NCBI RefSeq assembly: GCF_014193695.1
Contig: NZ_JACHZR010000002.1
Location: 1 to 64,000 of the forward strand
Source: Rhizobium sp. BK316
GTDB lineage: Bacteria > Pseudomonadota > Alphaproteobacteria > Rhizobiales > Rhizobiaceae
Reading direction: 5' to 3'
DNA: 64,000 nt
Below, in pieces: positions 38,463 to 48,199 of this stretch. The position numbers and the translations under genes were made by a program. The stretch's first letter is position 1, and every line of letters starts with the position of its first letter. Under the pieces are notes generated by a model. That model was not told the origin of the DNA and did no database searches. It saw only the letters and a list, made by a program, of their open reading frames with translations.

Positions 38463-38609
38463 CGGCCATCATTGCGGTCGTTTTCGAATCGGGTAGGAAG
38501 GCCAGACGCTATCTGGTGAGGAGTTGAATCTGTTCGTATTTTCGAAGCTCGTCTGGATCTTTGGCCGTACCTTGCCGGCCGCACCTCGGCACTCTTTCCG
38601 AACTGAAAC

Positions 38610-39080
38610 CTATTTCTTGGAGATGGTGACGAATTTCGTGCCGCGCACGCGGGTGGTGACGACACAGGGGTCACCGCCGGTGCGGTCGCAGAAGCGCGGG
38701 CTCATTTTCATGGCGAGTACCATATTGCCGAAGCGCTGCACGAAGTCGTAGCCGAAGATCTGTGCGGTCGCGATCATGAAGTAGCCGCCTTCGGCCACCT
38801 GCAGATAGAAATTATAGGTGCAGCCGTCTTCATTGCACTGCGGACCCTTCTGGCCGTCGCAGGTAAGTTCGCCCTCGTTGACGACCGCGTCCATCAGCCC
38901 GTCATTGTTGATATCCTGGCGGATGAGGAAGCCGTCACCGAAGGATGCTTCCGTGCATTGTTCCTGGAAATGCTTCTTCTCGTAGATCTCTGGATCGGAG
39001 ATCAGCGATTGCTGGGCGAAGGCCGCAACCGGCATGACCAGTAGCAAAACGACGTTCAGGAGTACGAGCAGCAGCTTCAC
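38610..39080 (-). CDS. Exported hypothetical protein with a DxNxDG calcium-loop-like motif
   Basis: A 156-residue exported protein with a signal peptide (KLLLVLLNVVLLLVMPVAAFA). The mature part has six cysteines (CTEAS, LTCDG, PQCNEDGC, RFCDRT, PCVV) and the motif DINNDGLMDAVVN, which matches the DxNxDGxxD calcium loop seen in EF-hand, dockerin and FG-GAP sequences. GTG 39080 is preferred over ATG 39119 because AGAGGAAA lies just before it. Function unknown; a disulphide-rich periplasmic protein seems likely. It is divergent from the TRIC-type gene. Confidence 0.75.
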   Translation of the reverse strand: MKLLLVLLNVVLLLVMPVAAFAQQSLISDPEIYEKKHFQEQCTEASFGDGFLIRQDINNDGLMDAVVNEGELTCDGQKGPQCNEDGCTYNFYLQVAEGGYFMIATAQIFGYDFVQRFGNMVLAMKMSPRFCDRTGGDPCVVTTRVRGTKFVTISKK

Positions 39081-39192
39081 GGCTTTCCTCTTTTGGATAA
39101 AGGCTCTCTGGCCTTCCATTCTCTATGCGCCGCCTTGCGCCGCCCTTGCCGCGATGATTCAGTGTGCCTCGTTCGCCGGTTTGGAGGCTTCG

Positions 39193-39828
39193 ATGTCATT
39201 GCTCGTCTATCTCGATTACGCCGGCATTGCCCTCTTTGCCGCAACCGGCGCGCTGGCCGCCTCGCGCAAGCAGCTCGACCTGATAGGCTTCCTGTTTTTC
39301 GCGATCGTAACGGGGACGGGCGGCGGCACGGTGCGCGATATCATTCTCGGCCGCGTGCCGGTCTTCTGGGTGTTGAACCCGTTCTATATCGTCATCTGCT
39401 GCATTGCCGGTGTCGTCGTCTTCTTTACCGCCCATCTCCTGGAATCGCGCTATCGCCTGCTGATCTGGCTCGATGCGGTCGGCCTTGCCGCCTATTGTGT
39501 GCTCGGCGCCGCCAAAGGGCTGGCCGCCACCGGCTCGCCGACGATCGCCATTGTCACCGGCGCCCTGACGGCGACTTTCGGCGGCATCCTGCGCGATCTC
39601 CTGGCAAACGAACCATCCGTGCTGCTGCGCCCGGAAATCTACGTGACGGCGGCTCTGGTGGGATCCGGTGTCTTTACCAGCGTCAATGCGCTAGGCGCTG
39701 AGATATATATCGCGTCGGCCTGCGGTGTCTTGGCGGCCTTTGCAGTGCGTGGCGGAGCCCTGTGGTTCGGCTGGACATTCCCGACCTACAAGCACCGACC
39801 CGGCCGGCATCCCGATGATGTAATGTGA
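39193..39828 (+). CDS. TRIC-type cation channel family membrane protein (UPF0126/YicG)
   Basis: A 211-residue membrane protein with two repeats of three segments, each repeat carrying a glycine-rich kink: TGTGGGTVRDIIL near residues 35-47 and ATFGGILRDLL near 122-132. This is the hallmark of the prokaryotic relatives of trimeric intracellular cation channels, which conduct K+ in structural work. ATG 39193 begins the first membrane segment directly. It converges on irr with only two bases between stops. Confidence 0.85.
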   Translation: MSLLVYLDYAGIALFAATGALAASRKQLDLIGFLFFAIVTGTGGGTVRDIILGRVPVFWVLNPFYIVICCIAGVVVFFTAHLLESRYRLLIWLDAVGLAAYCVLGAAKGLAATGSPTIAIVTGALTATFGGILRDLLANEPSVLLRPEIYVTAALVGSGVFTSVNALGAEIYIASACGVLAAFAVRGGALWFGWTFPTYKHRPGRHPDDVM

Positions 39829-39830
39829 TA

Positions 39831-40250
39831 TCAGATCTGCTTCTGCCGCAGGCGGATCACCACGTCGACATGAGCAATTTCCATGCCTTCGGGCGGCGGC
39901 GGCAGATTGTCGATGGTCAGATTGCTGATCGGAATATCGAGCACCTCGTTTTCGCCTTCGACGAAAAAGTGATGGTGGTCGGAGACATTGGTGTCGAAAT
40001 AGGTCTTGGCGCTCTCGACGGCGAGGACACGGATCATGCCGGCTTCGGTGAACTGGTGCAGCGTATTGTAAACCGTCGCCAGCGAAACCGGTACGCCGGC
40101 AGCAACAGCCTCCTCGTGCAGTTCCTCGACGGTCAAATGCCGGTCTCCCTTGGCGAACAGGAGATCGCCAAGCGCAACGCGCTGGCGGGTGGGACGCAGG
40201 CCTGCGCTGCGCAGCCTTACCTCAATGGCGATCGGGGCTTCACCCGTCAT
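39831..40250 (-). CDS. irr: Iron response regulator Irr (Fur family)
   Basis: A 139-residue Fur-superfamily regulator. Residues about 15-85 form the winged helix (GLRPTRQRVALGDLLF, VSLATVYNTLHQF), and the C-terminal part has the HHH cluster SDHHHFFVEGEN used in haem sensing by Irr. The N-terminal haem-regulatory Cys-Pro motif of Bradyrhizobium Irr is absent, as in other Rhizobiaceae. In rhizobia Irr represses haem synthesis and activates iron uptake under iron limitation, while Rhizobium RirA covers other genes. ATG 40250 follows GGAG at nine bases. Divergent from fabA, a conserved arrangement. Confidence 0.92.
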   Translation of the reverse strand: MTGEAPIAIEVRLRSAGLRPTRQRVALGDLLFAKGDRHLTVEELHEEAVAAGVPVSLATVYNTLHQFTEAGMIRVLAVESAKTYFDTNVSDHHHFFVEGENEVLDIPISNLTIDNLPPPPEGMEIAHVDVVIRLRQKQI

Positions 40251-40553
40251 TGACACCAACTCCGGTTATTCTGGCGAAAAGCAATCATGTTTGTTCAAAG
40301 CGATATAACTTTTGCGCAAAAGCCTTTCAATAGTTCAATGGGGACAAGAGCCTTCGAAAGGCCGCAAAAACAGGCTTTTCACGCAATTAGGTCTGGTCGC
40401 GGCCTTGGCCTTCCTGTATGCGACCACCAAATACTGGCTCAGGCCCGGTCCGGAACCAAGAAATGAAGCCGCCATGCTTGCGCTTCATTTTCTGGTGAAC
40501 TTGGACTAAAGACACACATCCATCGCCAAGAACGCGGGGGGAAACAGAGATTT

Positions 40554-41069
40554 ATGACGACCAGACAGTCCAGCTACTCGTACGAAGAACTTATCGCCTG
40601 CGCACATGGTGAGTTGTTCGGGCCTGGCAATGCGCAGCTGCCTTTGCCGCCCATGCTGATGGTTCATCGGATCACGGATATCTCTGAAACGGGCGGCGCC
40701 TTCGACAAGGGCTATCTGCGGGCCGAATACGATGTTCGCCCTGACGACTGGTATTTCCCCTGCCATTTCGAAGGCAATCCGATCATGCCGGGCTGCCTCG
40801 GCCTTGACGGCATGTGGCAGTTGACCGGCTTCTACCTGGGTTGGCTCGGTGAACAGGGCCGCGGCATGGCGCTCTCGACCGGCGAAGTAAAGTTCAAGGG
40901 CATGGTCCGCCCGCACACGAAGCTGATTGAATACGGTATCGACTTCAAGCGCGTCATGCGTGGCCGTCTGGTGCTCGGCACTGCCGATGGCTGGCTGAAG
41001 GCGGATGGCGAAACCATTTATCAGGCGACCGATCTTCGCGTCGGTCTCTCGAAAGACAAGACGGCCTGA
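40554..41069 (+). CDS. fabA: Beta-hydroxydecanoyl-ACP dehydratase/isomerase
   Basis: A 171-residue hot-dog-fold enzyme that dehydrates 3-hydroxydecanoyl-ACP and isomerises the product to the cis-3 form, starting unsaturated fatty acid synthesis. The active-site segment is [16 protein letters not shown], with His near 71 and Asp near 85; length matches FabA rather than FabZ (about 150). It is first of fabA-fabB-fabI, which are spaced 46 and 5 bases apart. Confidence 0.96.
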   Translation: MTTRQSSYSYEELIACAHGELFGPGNAQLPLPPMLMVHRITDISETGGAFDKGYLRAEYDVRPDDWYFPCHFEGNPIMPGCLGLDGMWQLTGFYLGWLGEQGRGMALSTGEVKFKGMVRPHTKLIEYGIDFKRVMRGRLVLGTADGWLKADGETIYQATDLRVGLSKDKTA

Positions 41070-41115
41070 AAACCACATTTCGAGCGGCTCACGAAAACAA
41101 CAAGGGTTTGATCAG

Positions 41116-42348
41116 ATGAGACGGGTAGTTGTCACGGGTCTGGGTGTCGTGTCTTCGATCGGAAACGACGCGGCCGAAGTCACCGAATCCTTGCGGCAGG
41201 CAAAGTCGGGTATTTCCTTCTCCAGCGATTTCGCCGAACACGGCTTCAAGTGCCAGGTTTGGGGCAGTCCCAAGCTCGGCGCCGACAAGCTCGCCGAACT
41301 GGTCGATCGCCGTGCCATGCGCTTCCTGTCTCAGGGCGGCGCCTGGAACCACGTCGCCATGAAGCAGGCGATCGCCGATTCCGGTCTGGAAGACAAGGAA
41401 TACAGCGAAAACGAGCGCGTCGGCATCATCATGGGCTCCGGCGGTCCGTCTACGCGCACGCTCATCGAGGCGGCCGAGATCACCGTCAAGAACAACAGCC
41501 CGAAGCGCATCGGTCCCTTCGCCGTACCGAAGGCCATGTCATCCACCGCTTCCGCAACGCTTGCCACCTGGTTCAAGATCCATGGTGTCAACTATTCGAT
41601 CTCGTCTGCCTGCTCGACCTCCGCGCACTGCATTGGCAATGCCGTGGAAACGATCCAGTGGGGCAAGCAGGACATGATGTTTGCAGGCGGCCACGAAGAC
41701 CTCGACTGGACGATGTCGAACCTCTTCGACGCGATGGGCGCCATGTCTTCCAAGTACAACGATACGCCGGACACGGCCTCGCGCGCCTATGACGTCAGCC
41801 GTGACGGCTTCGTTATCGCGGGCGGTGCGGGCGTCCTCGTCCTCGAGGAGCTGGAACACGCCAAGGCACGTGGCGCCAAGATTTATGCCGAGATCATCGG
41901 CTACGGTGCGACCTCGGACGGCTATGACATGGTCGCTCCTTCGGGCGAAGGTGCTATCCGCTGCATGCGTCAGGCGCTGGCGACCGTGAAGGGCGACGTC
42001 GATTATATCAATACGCACGGCACCTCGACGCCGGTCGGCGACAGCAAGGAAATCGGCGCCATCCGCGAGGTCTTTGGCGACAAGATTCCGCATATCCAGT
42101 CCACCAAGTCGCTGACGGGCCACTCGCTCGGTGCTGCCGGTGTGCAGGAATCGATCTATTCGCTGCTGATGATGCAGGAAGGTTTCATCGGCGAAAGCGC
42201 GCACATCACTGAACTCGACCCGGAATTTGAAGGCGTGCCGATCGTCCGCAAGCGCATCGACAATGCCAAAATTGATATTGCTCTCTCCAACTCTTTCGGC
42301 TTCGGCGGCACCAACGCCACGCTCGTATTCCAGCGCTACAACGGATAA
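41116..42348 (+). CDS. fabB: 3-oxoacyl-ACP synthase I
   Basis: A 410-residue thiolase-fold condensing enzyme that extends unsaturated acyl-ACPs. The catalytic triad is visible: Cys in [12 protein letters not shown] near residue 166, His in [11 protein letters not shown] near 300, and His in [10 protein letters not shown] near 336. ATG 41116 begins [16 protein letters not shown] as in known FabB; the frame extends upstream into fabA but without similarity. Coupled with fabA for anaerobic-type unsaturated fatty acid synthesis. Confidence 0.96.
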   Translation: MRRVVVTGLGVVSSIGNDAAEVTESLRQAKSGISFSSDFAEHGFKCQVWGSPKLGADKLAELVDRRAMRFLSQGGAWNHVAMKQAIADSGLEDKEYSENERVGIIMGSGGPSTRTLIEAAEITVKNNSPKRIGPFAVPKAMSSTASATLATWFKIHGVNYSISSACSTSAHCIGNAVETIQWGKQDMMFAGGHEDLDWTMSNLFDAMGAMSSKYNDTPDTASRAYDVSRDGFVIAGGAGVLVLEELEHAKARGAKIYAEIIGYGATSDGYDMVAPSGEGAIRCMRQALATVKGDVDYINTHGTSTPVGDSKEIGAIREVFGDKIPHIQSTKSLTGHSLGAAGVQESIYSLLMMQEGFIGESAHITELDPEFEGVPIVRKRIDNAKIDIALSNSFGFGGTNATLVFQRYNG

Positions 42349-42353
42349 TAACA

Positions 42354-43160
42354 ATGACCGGAATCATGCAGGGTAAGCGCGGCCTCATCATGGGCGTCGC
42401 AAACAACCATTCGATCGCCTGGGGGATTTCAAAGGCGCTCGCTGCACAGGGCGCAGAACTCGCTTTTACCTTCCAGGGCGATGCCCTTGGAAAGCGCGTC
42501 AAGCCGCTTGCAGCCGAACTCGGTTCTGATTTTCTGCTGCCCTGCGATGTTGAAGATATCGCTTCGGTCGATACGGTCATCGACACGATCAAGGAGCGCT
42601 GGGGCAAGCTCGATTTCATCGTCCACGCCATCGGCTTTTCCGACAAGAACGAGCTGAAGGGTCTCTACGCCGATACCACGCGCGAAAATTTCAGCCGCAC
42701 CATGGTCATTTCCTGTTTCTCCTTCACGGAGATCGCCAAGCGCTGTGCACCGCTGATGGAAGATGGGGGCACGATGCTGACGCTGACCTATAACGGCTCC
42801 ACGCGCGTCATCCCGAACTACAATGTCATGGGCGTCGCCAAGGCCGCTCTGGAAGCCTCCGTGCGCTATCTGGCGGCCGATTACGGTCCGCGCGGCATCC
42901 GCGTCAATGCCATTTCCGCAGGCCCGATCCGAACGCTCGCCGGCGCCGGCATTTCGGATGCGCGCGCCATCCTGTCGTGGAACCAGCGCAATGCCCCGCT
43001 GCGCAAGACCGTCACCATCGATCAGGTCGGCAGCTCCGCGCTGTATCTGCTTTCGGATCTCTCGACGGGCGTGACCGGCGAAATTCACTTCGTCGATGCC
43101 GGTTACAACATCACCTCCATGCCGACGCTGGAGACGCTGCGCAAGGCAGACGTCGAGTAA
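42354..43160 (+). CDS. fabI: Enoyl-ACP reductase (NADH)
   Basis: A 268-residue short-chain dehydrogenase that reduces enoyl-ACP in the last step of each elongation round. It has MGVANNHSIAWGIS (residues 14-27, the FabI nucleotide motif), HAIGFSDKNELKG near 93, and the catalytic Tyr-x6-Lys as YNVMGVAK near 157-164. Rhizobia often have a second fabI. It starts five bases after fabB and is followed by a strong terminator. Confidence 0.95.
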   Translation: MTGIMQGKRGLIMGVANNHSIAWGISKALAAQGAELAFTFQGDALGKRVKPLAAELGSDFLLPCDVEDIASVDTVIDTIKERWGKLDFIVHAIGFSDKNELKGLYADTTRENFSRTMVISCFSFTEIAKRCAPLMEDGGTMLTLTYNGSTRVIPNYNVMGVAKAALEASVRYLAADYGPRGIRVNAISAGPIRTLAGAGISDARAILSWNQRNAPLRKTVTIDQVGSSALYLLSDLSTGVTGEIHFVDAGYNITSMPTLETLRKADVE

Positions 43161-43184
43161 GGCTTGGATAGGCTTCAAATGAAG

Positions 43185-43209
43185 AAGGCGGCCACGTGGC
43201 CGCCTTTTT
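43185..43209. terminator. Terminator after fabI
   Basis: An uninterrupted palindrome (43187-43204, arms GGCGGCCAC/GTGGCCGCC) with flanking AA/TT and a T-run at 43205-43209. It also overlaps the stop of the convergent rsmC-like gene, so it may serve both strands. Confidence 0.85.
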
Positions 43210-44225
43210 CATTTCCGTGCCCACAAGACCTTGAAGCGGGCGTTACGGCAGGTCTCGCCGCTATCCTTGAAATGGTCCGCAAGCACCGGTTCATAGGGCA
43301 AGCCGCGATTGGCGACCAGCATCAGGCGCCCGCCGCCGCGCAGCGAAGAGGCCGCCGTCTTGATCATTGCCTGGCCAAGCGAAGGCTCAGCCGCGTGACC
43401 CTCATGGAAGGGCGGGTTCATGATGACGAGATCGTATTTGTCCCGCACCTGCTCGCCCGCCAGATCGTGCCAGAAGAAGCGCACAGGCGCGTCCGGGCAG
43501 TTCTCCGCCAGATTGGCCTTGGCGGCCTCCAGGGCCTCGTAGTTGGCTTCGTAGAGGTCGAGGCGGGCAAGGTTCGGAGATTTCTGTGCCAGCTCGACGG
43601 AAAGATAGCCCCAGCCGGCGCCGAAATCGGCCGCATCGCCGGTAAAATCGGTCGGCAGGCGCGAGGCGAGAAGCTGTGAACCGGCATCGAGCCGATCATG
43701 CGAGAACATGCCGGGCGAGGCGATGAAGCGGCCTTCGACGCGTACCGGCGATTTTCCGAACTTCGAGACGATCTCGCTGACATCGGCCGGCCGCCCGAAC
43801 CAGAAGGCGACGCCATGATATTTCGGCATGTGTTCGGTATCGAGGCCGAAGCTCTCCACACGCTTGCGCAGCGGCTGGATGCCATCTTCCTTGCCGCCGG
43901 CGACAAGGATCAGGCCGCCGGCCTTCACGCGGGAAAGAGCAGTGGCGATATTCGCCTCGTTCTCGCCCTTGTGTTTGGTGCAGAGCACCAGCGCCGCATC
44001 ATAATCCTCACCTTCGATCTCCGGCTTGGCCTCGATGCGCTGCGCCAGAAGCTGCCTGTAGAGCGGCTTGAAGCCCTGTACGGCATCCAGGGATGCGGCA
44101 AAGCCCTCGGGCAGCGCAAAGCCTGCCTCTGCGCCAAGGAAAAGCACGCGCTCGCCTTCGCCGGGCGATGCTACCGTTTCGCTGACAAAGGGATGGAAGA
44201 GGGTTTTAAGCGTTTCGCGGCTCAT
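43209..44225 (-). CDS. rsmC: RsmC-like class I SAM-dependent methyltransferase
   Basis: A 338-residue protein with the two-domain layout of 16S rRNA (guanine-1207-N2) methyltransferase: a degenerate N-terminal methyltransferase-like domain (about 1-165) and an active C-terminal one. Motif I is ADFGAGWGYLSVEL near 200-213, and motif IV is IMNPPFHEG near 264-272, whose NPPF is diagnostic of N-methylation of bases. It is convergent with fabI. RlmG (23S G1835) has a related architecture and cannot be excluded. Confidence 0.8.
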   Translation of the reverse strand: MSRETLKTLFHPFVSETVASPGEGERVLFLGAEAGFALPEGFAASLDAVQGFKPLYRQLLAQRIEAKPEIEGEDYDAALVLCTKHKGENEANIATALSRVKAGGLILVAGGKEDGIQPLRKRVESFGLDTEHMPKYHGVAFWFGRPADVSEIVSKFGKSPVRVEGRFIASPGMFSHDRLDAGSQLLASRLPTDFTGDAADFGAGWGYLSVELAQKSPNLARLDLYEANYEALEAAKANLAENCPDAPVRFFWHDLAGEQVRDKYDLVIMNPPFHEGHAAEPSLGQAMIKTAASSLRGGGRLMLVANRGLPYEPVLADHFKDSGETCRNARFKVLWARK

Positions 44226-44305
44226 GGTCTGGTCCCGTCATCTGGAGCAATTCCAGGAAAAATGCGCAGCGGTTCTCCGTCCGCAATTGCGCAAAGGTCG
44301 AATAC

Positions 44306-44334
44306 AAAAAGGGCGCGGAAATAGTCCCGCGCCC
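44306..44334 (-). terminator. pnp transcription terminator
   Basis: GGGCGCGG (44311-44318) pairs with CCGCGCCC (44327-44334); on the minus strand the stem is followed by TTTTTG. Confidence 0.85.
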
Positions 44335-44358
44335 GGATATCAGAGGAGGAGACGCGGC

Positions 44359-46509
44359 TTATTCGGCCGCTTCTTCCTTCTTCTTGTCGCCCTTTTCGGC
44401 AGCCGGGATTTCCTGGCCGGTGGCCTGGTCGACAACCTTCATGGACAGGCGAACCTTGCCGCGCTCGTCGAAGCCGAGCAGCTTGACCCAGACCTTGTCG
44501 CCTTCCTTGACGACATCCTGGGTCTTGGCGACGCGCTCGGAAGCAAGCTGCGAGATGTGCACGAGACCGTCGCGAGCGCCGAAGAAGTTGACGAAGGCGC
44601 CGAAGTCAGCGGTCTTGACAACAGTGCCTTCGTAGATCTGGCCGATTTCCGGCTCGGCGACGATCGAGTGGATCCACTTGCGGGCCGCTTCGATTTCCTT
44701 GCCCGAGGAGGAGGCGATCTTGACGGTGCCGTCGTCCTCGATGTTGATCTTCGCGCCGGTCTTTTCGACGATTTCGCGGATGACCTTGCCGCCGGAGCCG
44801 ATGACTTCGCGGATCTTGTCGACCGGAATGTTCATGACTTCGATGCGCGGAGCGAACTCGCCGAGCTGGCCACGGCTTTCGGTGATGGCCTTCGCCATTT
44901 CGCCGAGAATGTGGGCGCGACCACCCTGGGCCTGGCCAAGGGCGACCTTCATGATCTCTTCGGTGATACCGGCGATCTTGATGTCCATCTGCAGCGAGGT
45001 GATGCCATCGGCAGTACCTGCAACCTTGAAGTCCATGTCGCCGAGGTGATCTTCGTCACCGAGAATGTCGGAGAGGACGGCGAAGCGATCGCCTTCCAGG
45101 ATCAGACCCATGGCGATACCGGCGACCGGCTTGGCGAGCGGTACACCTGCATCCATCAGCGCCAGCGAGGTGCCGCAGACAGTAGCCATCGAGGACGAGC
45201 CGTTCGACTCGGTAATCTCGGAGACGACGCGCAGCGTGTAGGGGAACTGTTCGGCCGACGGCAGCATCGGACGGATGGCGCGCCATGCGAGCTTGCCATG
45301 GCCGATTTCACGGCGACCCGGGGAACCCATACGGCCGGTTTCGCCAACCGAGTAGGGAGGGAAGTTGTAATGGAGCAGGAAGCGCTCTTTGTACATGCCC
45401 GTCAGGGAATCGACATACTGCTCGTCTTCGCCGGTGCCGAGGGTGGCAACCACGATCGCCTGCGTTTCACCGCGCGTGAAGAGCGCCGAACCATGCGTGC
45501 GCGGCAGAAGACCGACTTCCGAAACAATCGGACGAACGGTTTCGAGGTCGCGACCGTCGATGCGGCTCTTGGTGTCGAGAATGTTCCAGCGGACGATCTT
45601 GGCCTGCAGGTGCTTGAAGATCGCGCCGACTTCTTCGGCCGTGTAGCGGGCTTCGCCTTCTTCGGGGAGGAAGTGCGCCTTCACCTTGGCCTTCACGGCG
45701 TCGACGGCTGCGTAGCGGTCGGCCTTCTGGGTGATCTTGTAGGCTTCGCGAAGTTCACCTTCGGCAAGGCCGAGCATTTCGGATTCGAGAGCGGAGTAGT
45801 CTTCCGGCTGGAAGTCACGCGGCTCCTTGGCGGCAACTTCCGCGAGCTTGATGATTGCGTCGAGAACCGGCTGGAAGCCCTTGTGGCCGAACATGACGGC
45901 GCCGAGCATGACGTCTTCCGGAAGTTCCTTGGCTTCGGATTCGACCATCAGGACGGCATCGTAGGTACCGGCAACGACGAGGTCGAGGCTCGATTCATCC
46001 ATCTCGTCGAGATGCGGGTTGAGAACGTATTCGCCATTGATGTAGCCGACGCGTGCGCCGCCGACCGGACCCATGAAGGGAACGCCTGACAGCGTCAGAG
46101 CAGCGGAGGTCGCGACCATGGACAGGATGTCCGGGTTGTTCTCGAGGTCGTGCTGGATGACGGTGACGACGACCTGCGTGTCGTTCTTGTAGCCCTCCGG
46201 GAAGAGCGGGCGGATCGGACGGTCGATGAGGCGGGAAACGAGGGTTTCGTTTTCGCTCGGGCGTCCTTCGCGCTTGAAGTAGCCGCCGGGGATCTTGCCG
46301 GCCGCATAGGTCTTTTCCTGATAATTGACCGTCAACGGGAAGAAGTCCTGGCCGGGCTTCGGAGCCTTGGCGGAAACGACGGTGGCGAGAACAACGGTTT
46401 CGCCATAAGTGGCGAGTACGGCACCGTCAGCCTGACGGGCGATCTTGCCGGTCTCGAGCTTGAGCGGGCGGCCTGCCCACTCGATTTCTACTTTATGTGT
46501 ATCGAACAT
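44359..46509 (-). CDS. pnp: Polyribonucleotide nucleotidyltransferase (PNPase)
   Basis: A 716-residue 3'-5' phosphorolytic exoribonuclease, part of the RNA degradosome. It has two RNase PH domains (about 1-145 and 315-545), a KH domain near 555-615 ([12 protein letters not shown]) and an S1 domain near 620-690 ([21 protein letters not shown]). The tail is Lys/Glu-rich. Length fits the family. It lies downstream of rpsO in the usual order with a 332-base gap containing hairpins. Confidence 0.97.
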   Translation of the reverse strand: MFDTHKVEIEWAGRPLKLETGKIARQADGAVLATYGETVVLATVVSAKAPKPGQDFFPLTVNYQEKTYAAGKIPGGYFKREGRPSENETLVSRLIDRPIRPLFPEGYKNDTQVVVTVIQHDLENNPDILSMVATSAALTLSGVPFMGPVGGARVGYINGEYVLNPHLDEMDESSLDLVVAGTYDAVLMVESEAKELPEDVMLGAVMFGHKGFQPVLDAIIKLAEVAAKEPRDFQPEDYSALESEMLGLAEGELREAYKITQKADRYAAVDAVKAKVKAHFLPEEGEARYTAEEVGAIFKHLQAKIVRWNILDTKSRIDGRDLETVRPIVSEVGLLPRTHGSALFTRGETQAIVVATLGTGEDEQYVDSLTGMYKERFLLHYNFPPYSVGETGRMGSPGRREIGHGKLAWRAIRPMLPSAEQFPYTLRVVSEITESNGSSSMATVCGTSLALMDAGVPLAKPVAGIAMGLILEGDRFAVLSDILGDEDHLGDMDFKVAGTADGITSLQMDIKIAGITEEIMKVALGQAQGGRAHILGEMAKAITESRGQLGEFAPRIEVMNIPVDKIREVIGSGGKVIREIVEKTGAKINIEDDGTVKIASSSGKEIEAARKWIHSIVAEPEIGQIYEGTVVKTADFGAFVNFFGARDGLVHISQLASERVAKTQDVVKEGDKVWVKLLGFDERGKVRLSMKVVDQATGQEIPAAEKGDKKKEEAAE

Positions 46510-46780
46510 GTCTTGTCCTTCAATGCGGCCAGTGCGCCTTCTCCATCAGGAGCAGCGCAGGGTCGTCCGCAATCAGTGTGACGTATCACGGGCAAGACAA
46601 CGGGAAGCTTCGGGCGGACGATTTCCTTTGGGAAACCGGGCCAAAGCTCTTGCGAAACTCTGGCCGAAAGCATCCGGCAATCCTGCCCCATGACAGGTCA
46701 ACGGTTGGTCTGGCAGAACCGGCCCATCCGGGTCTGCCGTATTTCCATCACGCAGATAGCGCGCGCCTGGAAAATGTCAC

Positions 46781-46797
46781 CGGGAGACGCACTCCCG
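46781..46797 (-). promoter_or_regulatory. Second hairpin in the pnp leader
   Basis: CGGGAG (46781-46786) pairs with CTCCCG (46792-46797) around a five-base loop, directly after the T-run of the rpsO terminator. It could be a processing or regulatory stem for pnp. Confidence 0.4.
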
Positions 46798-46834
46798 AAA
46801 AAGCATCCGGCGGGCAAAGAGCTTCGCCCGCCGG
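46798..46834 (-). terminator. rpsO terminator
   Basis: CCGGCGGGC (46807-46815) pairs with GCCCGCCGG (46826-46834); on the minus strand ATGCTTTTT follows the stem. It begins only seven bases after the rpsO stop. Confidence 0.8.
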
Positions 46835-46841
46835 AAAATCA

Positions 46842-47111
46842 TTAGCGGCGGATACCCAGGCCGGTAATCAGCTTGGTGTAGCGGCCTTCGTCCTTCTTCT
46901 TGAGGTAGTCAAGAAGCGAGCGGCGGCTGGAAACGAGCGTCAGCAGACCACGGCGGGAATGGTTATCCTTCTTGTGGTCCTTGAAGTGTTCGGTCAGGTT
47001 GTTGATGCGCTCGGTGAGGATCGCAACCTGTACTTCCGGAGAACCGGTATCGCCTTCGGCGGTCGCATATTCCTTGATCAGCGCAGCCTTGCGCTCAGCA
47101 GTGATCGACAT
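46842..47111 (-). CDS. rpsO: 30S ribosomal protein S15
   Basis: An 89-residue ribosomal protein binding 16S rRNA in the platform. The sequence [17 protein letters not shown]… and the [16 protein letters not shown] block are typical of S15. ATG 47111 is preferred to 47186 because AAAGGAT lies just before it and the length equals the family's. It precedes pnp, as in most bacteria. Confidence 0.97.
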   Translation of the reverse strand: MSITAERKAALIKEYATAEGDTGSPEVQVAILTERINNLTEHFKDHKKDNHSRRGLLTLVSSRRSLLDYLKKKDEGRYTKLITGLGIRR

Positions 47112-47261
47112 CGGACAATCCTTTCGTTGAGAGGAGTTTAAGTCGCCAAAAGCCGGGATGTCGTCCAGCCTTGGCCGCGAATGCAATTGGGATAGCCCAA
47201 TGCTGGCGCTGCCTATAAACCAAATAAGCAGCGATGGAAAGAGGGGTCTCCCGCAGCGGTT

Positions 47262-48113
47262 TCAGCGGCCCGCCATGGCATCCCGGATCATTGCATCGTA
47301 TCCCTCGGGATCCTGCAGCATGGCGAAATGGCTGGCGTCCTTCAGGATGATGAGCTTTGCGCCCGGAATTTCCTTCGCCATCAATTCCGTGTGGTCGAGC
47401 TTTACGGCCTCGTCATGATCGCCGATCGCGAGCGTGACCGGCACTGTGATCTTTCCAAGGTCGGCTGTCGTCCAGGCGGGCTGTGTCGCCCACATCTGCG
47501 AGATCTGGGTGACGAAAGCGTCGTATTCGTTCGGCGTCGGCGACAGCTTCCTGTAATATTCGCCGGCGACATTGATGTAGTCGTTGAAGGTCTTGTTGCT
47601 CATGACGTCGGACTTCACGCCGTCGGTGGTCACGTTTGCCGCCTGGGCGATGACGCGCGTCAGCTTTTCAGGATGTTTCATCGCCATGTCGATGCCGATG
47701 ATGCCGCCGTCCGACCAGCCGACCAGCGTCACCTTGCCGATTTTCAGATAGTCGAGAAGTGCTGCATAATCCGATGTCATCAGGTCATAGCCGAAGGGCT
47801 GCTGACTGCGCGTGGAACGCCCGTGCCCGCGGCTGTCGGCAACGATGACGAGGTGATCTCTAGCGAAATCGGCGACCTGATGGCCCCAAACATCGGCATT
47901 TCCAAGCCCGCCATGGATGAAGAGGATCGGGTCGCCCTCGCCATATTCGGCGTAATACATTTTGATGTCGTTGACATCGGCCATGCCGCTCGCTTTCGGC
48001 GCCGGCATGGGAGGAAAGGCCGGAAGTTCGGCCCAGCGCTCGGCAGATTGAGCGATCGTAACCGTGAGGAACAGCGAAAAGAACGTCAGTATTCCCAATG
48101 CAATTCTGCGCAT
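47262..48113 (-). CDS. Exported alpha/beta hydrolase
   Basis: A 283-residue predicted periplasmic hydrolase. It has a signal peptide (ALGILTFFSLFLTVTIAQSA), the oxyanion segment ILFIHGGLGNADVW near 65-78, the nucleophile elbow GWSDGG near 130, and a terminal His in DASHFAMLQDP near 265. ATG 48113 is chosen because AAGGGGAAG precedes it. The substrate (ester, lactone or similar) cannot be told. It lies between rpsO and truB, which share its direction, but it is not a usual member of that cluster. Confidence 0.85.
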   Translation of the reverse strand: MRRIALGILTFFSLFLTVTIAQSAERWAELPAFPPMPAPKASGMADVNDIKMYYAEYGEGDPILFIHGGLGNADVWGHQVADFARDHLVIVADSRGHGRSTRSQQPFGYDLMTSDYAALLDYLKIGKVTLVGWSDGGIIGIDMAMKHPEKLTRVIAQAANVTTDGVKSDVMSNKTFNDYINVAGEYYRKLSPTPNEYDAFVTQISQMWATQPAWTTADLGKITVPVTLAIGDHDEAVKLDHTELMAKEIPGAKLIILKDASHFAMLQDPEGYDAMIRDAMAGR

Positions 48114-48199
48114 ATTCTTCCCCTTTGACGGGCCGTCGTGGCCCGTCGGGAAACATATCGCATCTCTGCCTTCTGACAATTGCCGCTGTTTTTCGGTGG

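Larger units (their letters stand above)
46510..46841 (-). other. rpsO-pnp intergenic region
   Basis: This 332-base stretch between rpsO and pnp holds the rpsO terminator and a second hairpin (see separate entries), then about 270 bases leading to pnp with no reading frame of its own. In E. coli the equivalent leader is cut by RNase III and PNPase to autoregulate pnp; a similar role here is inference. Confidence 0.5.

Noticed and set aside
40251..40553. Irr-box or iron-control element in the irr-fabA gap
   Set aside because: No convincing TTTAGAA-type inverted repeat could be found by eye.
44068..46089. 673-codon open frame antisense to pnp
   Set aside because: It is a mirror of GC-rich codon bias opposite a certain gene; no family similarity.
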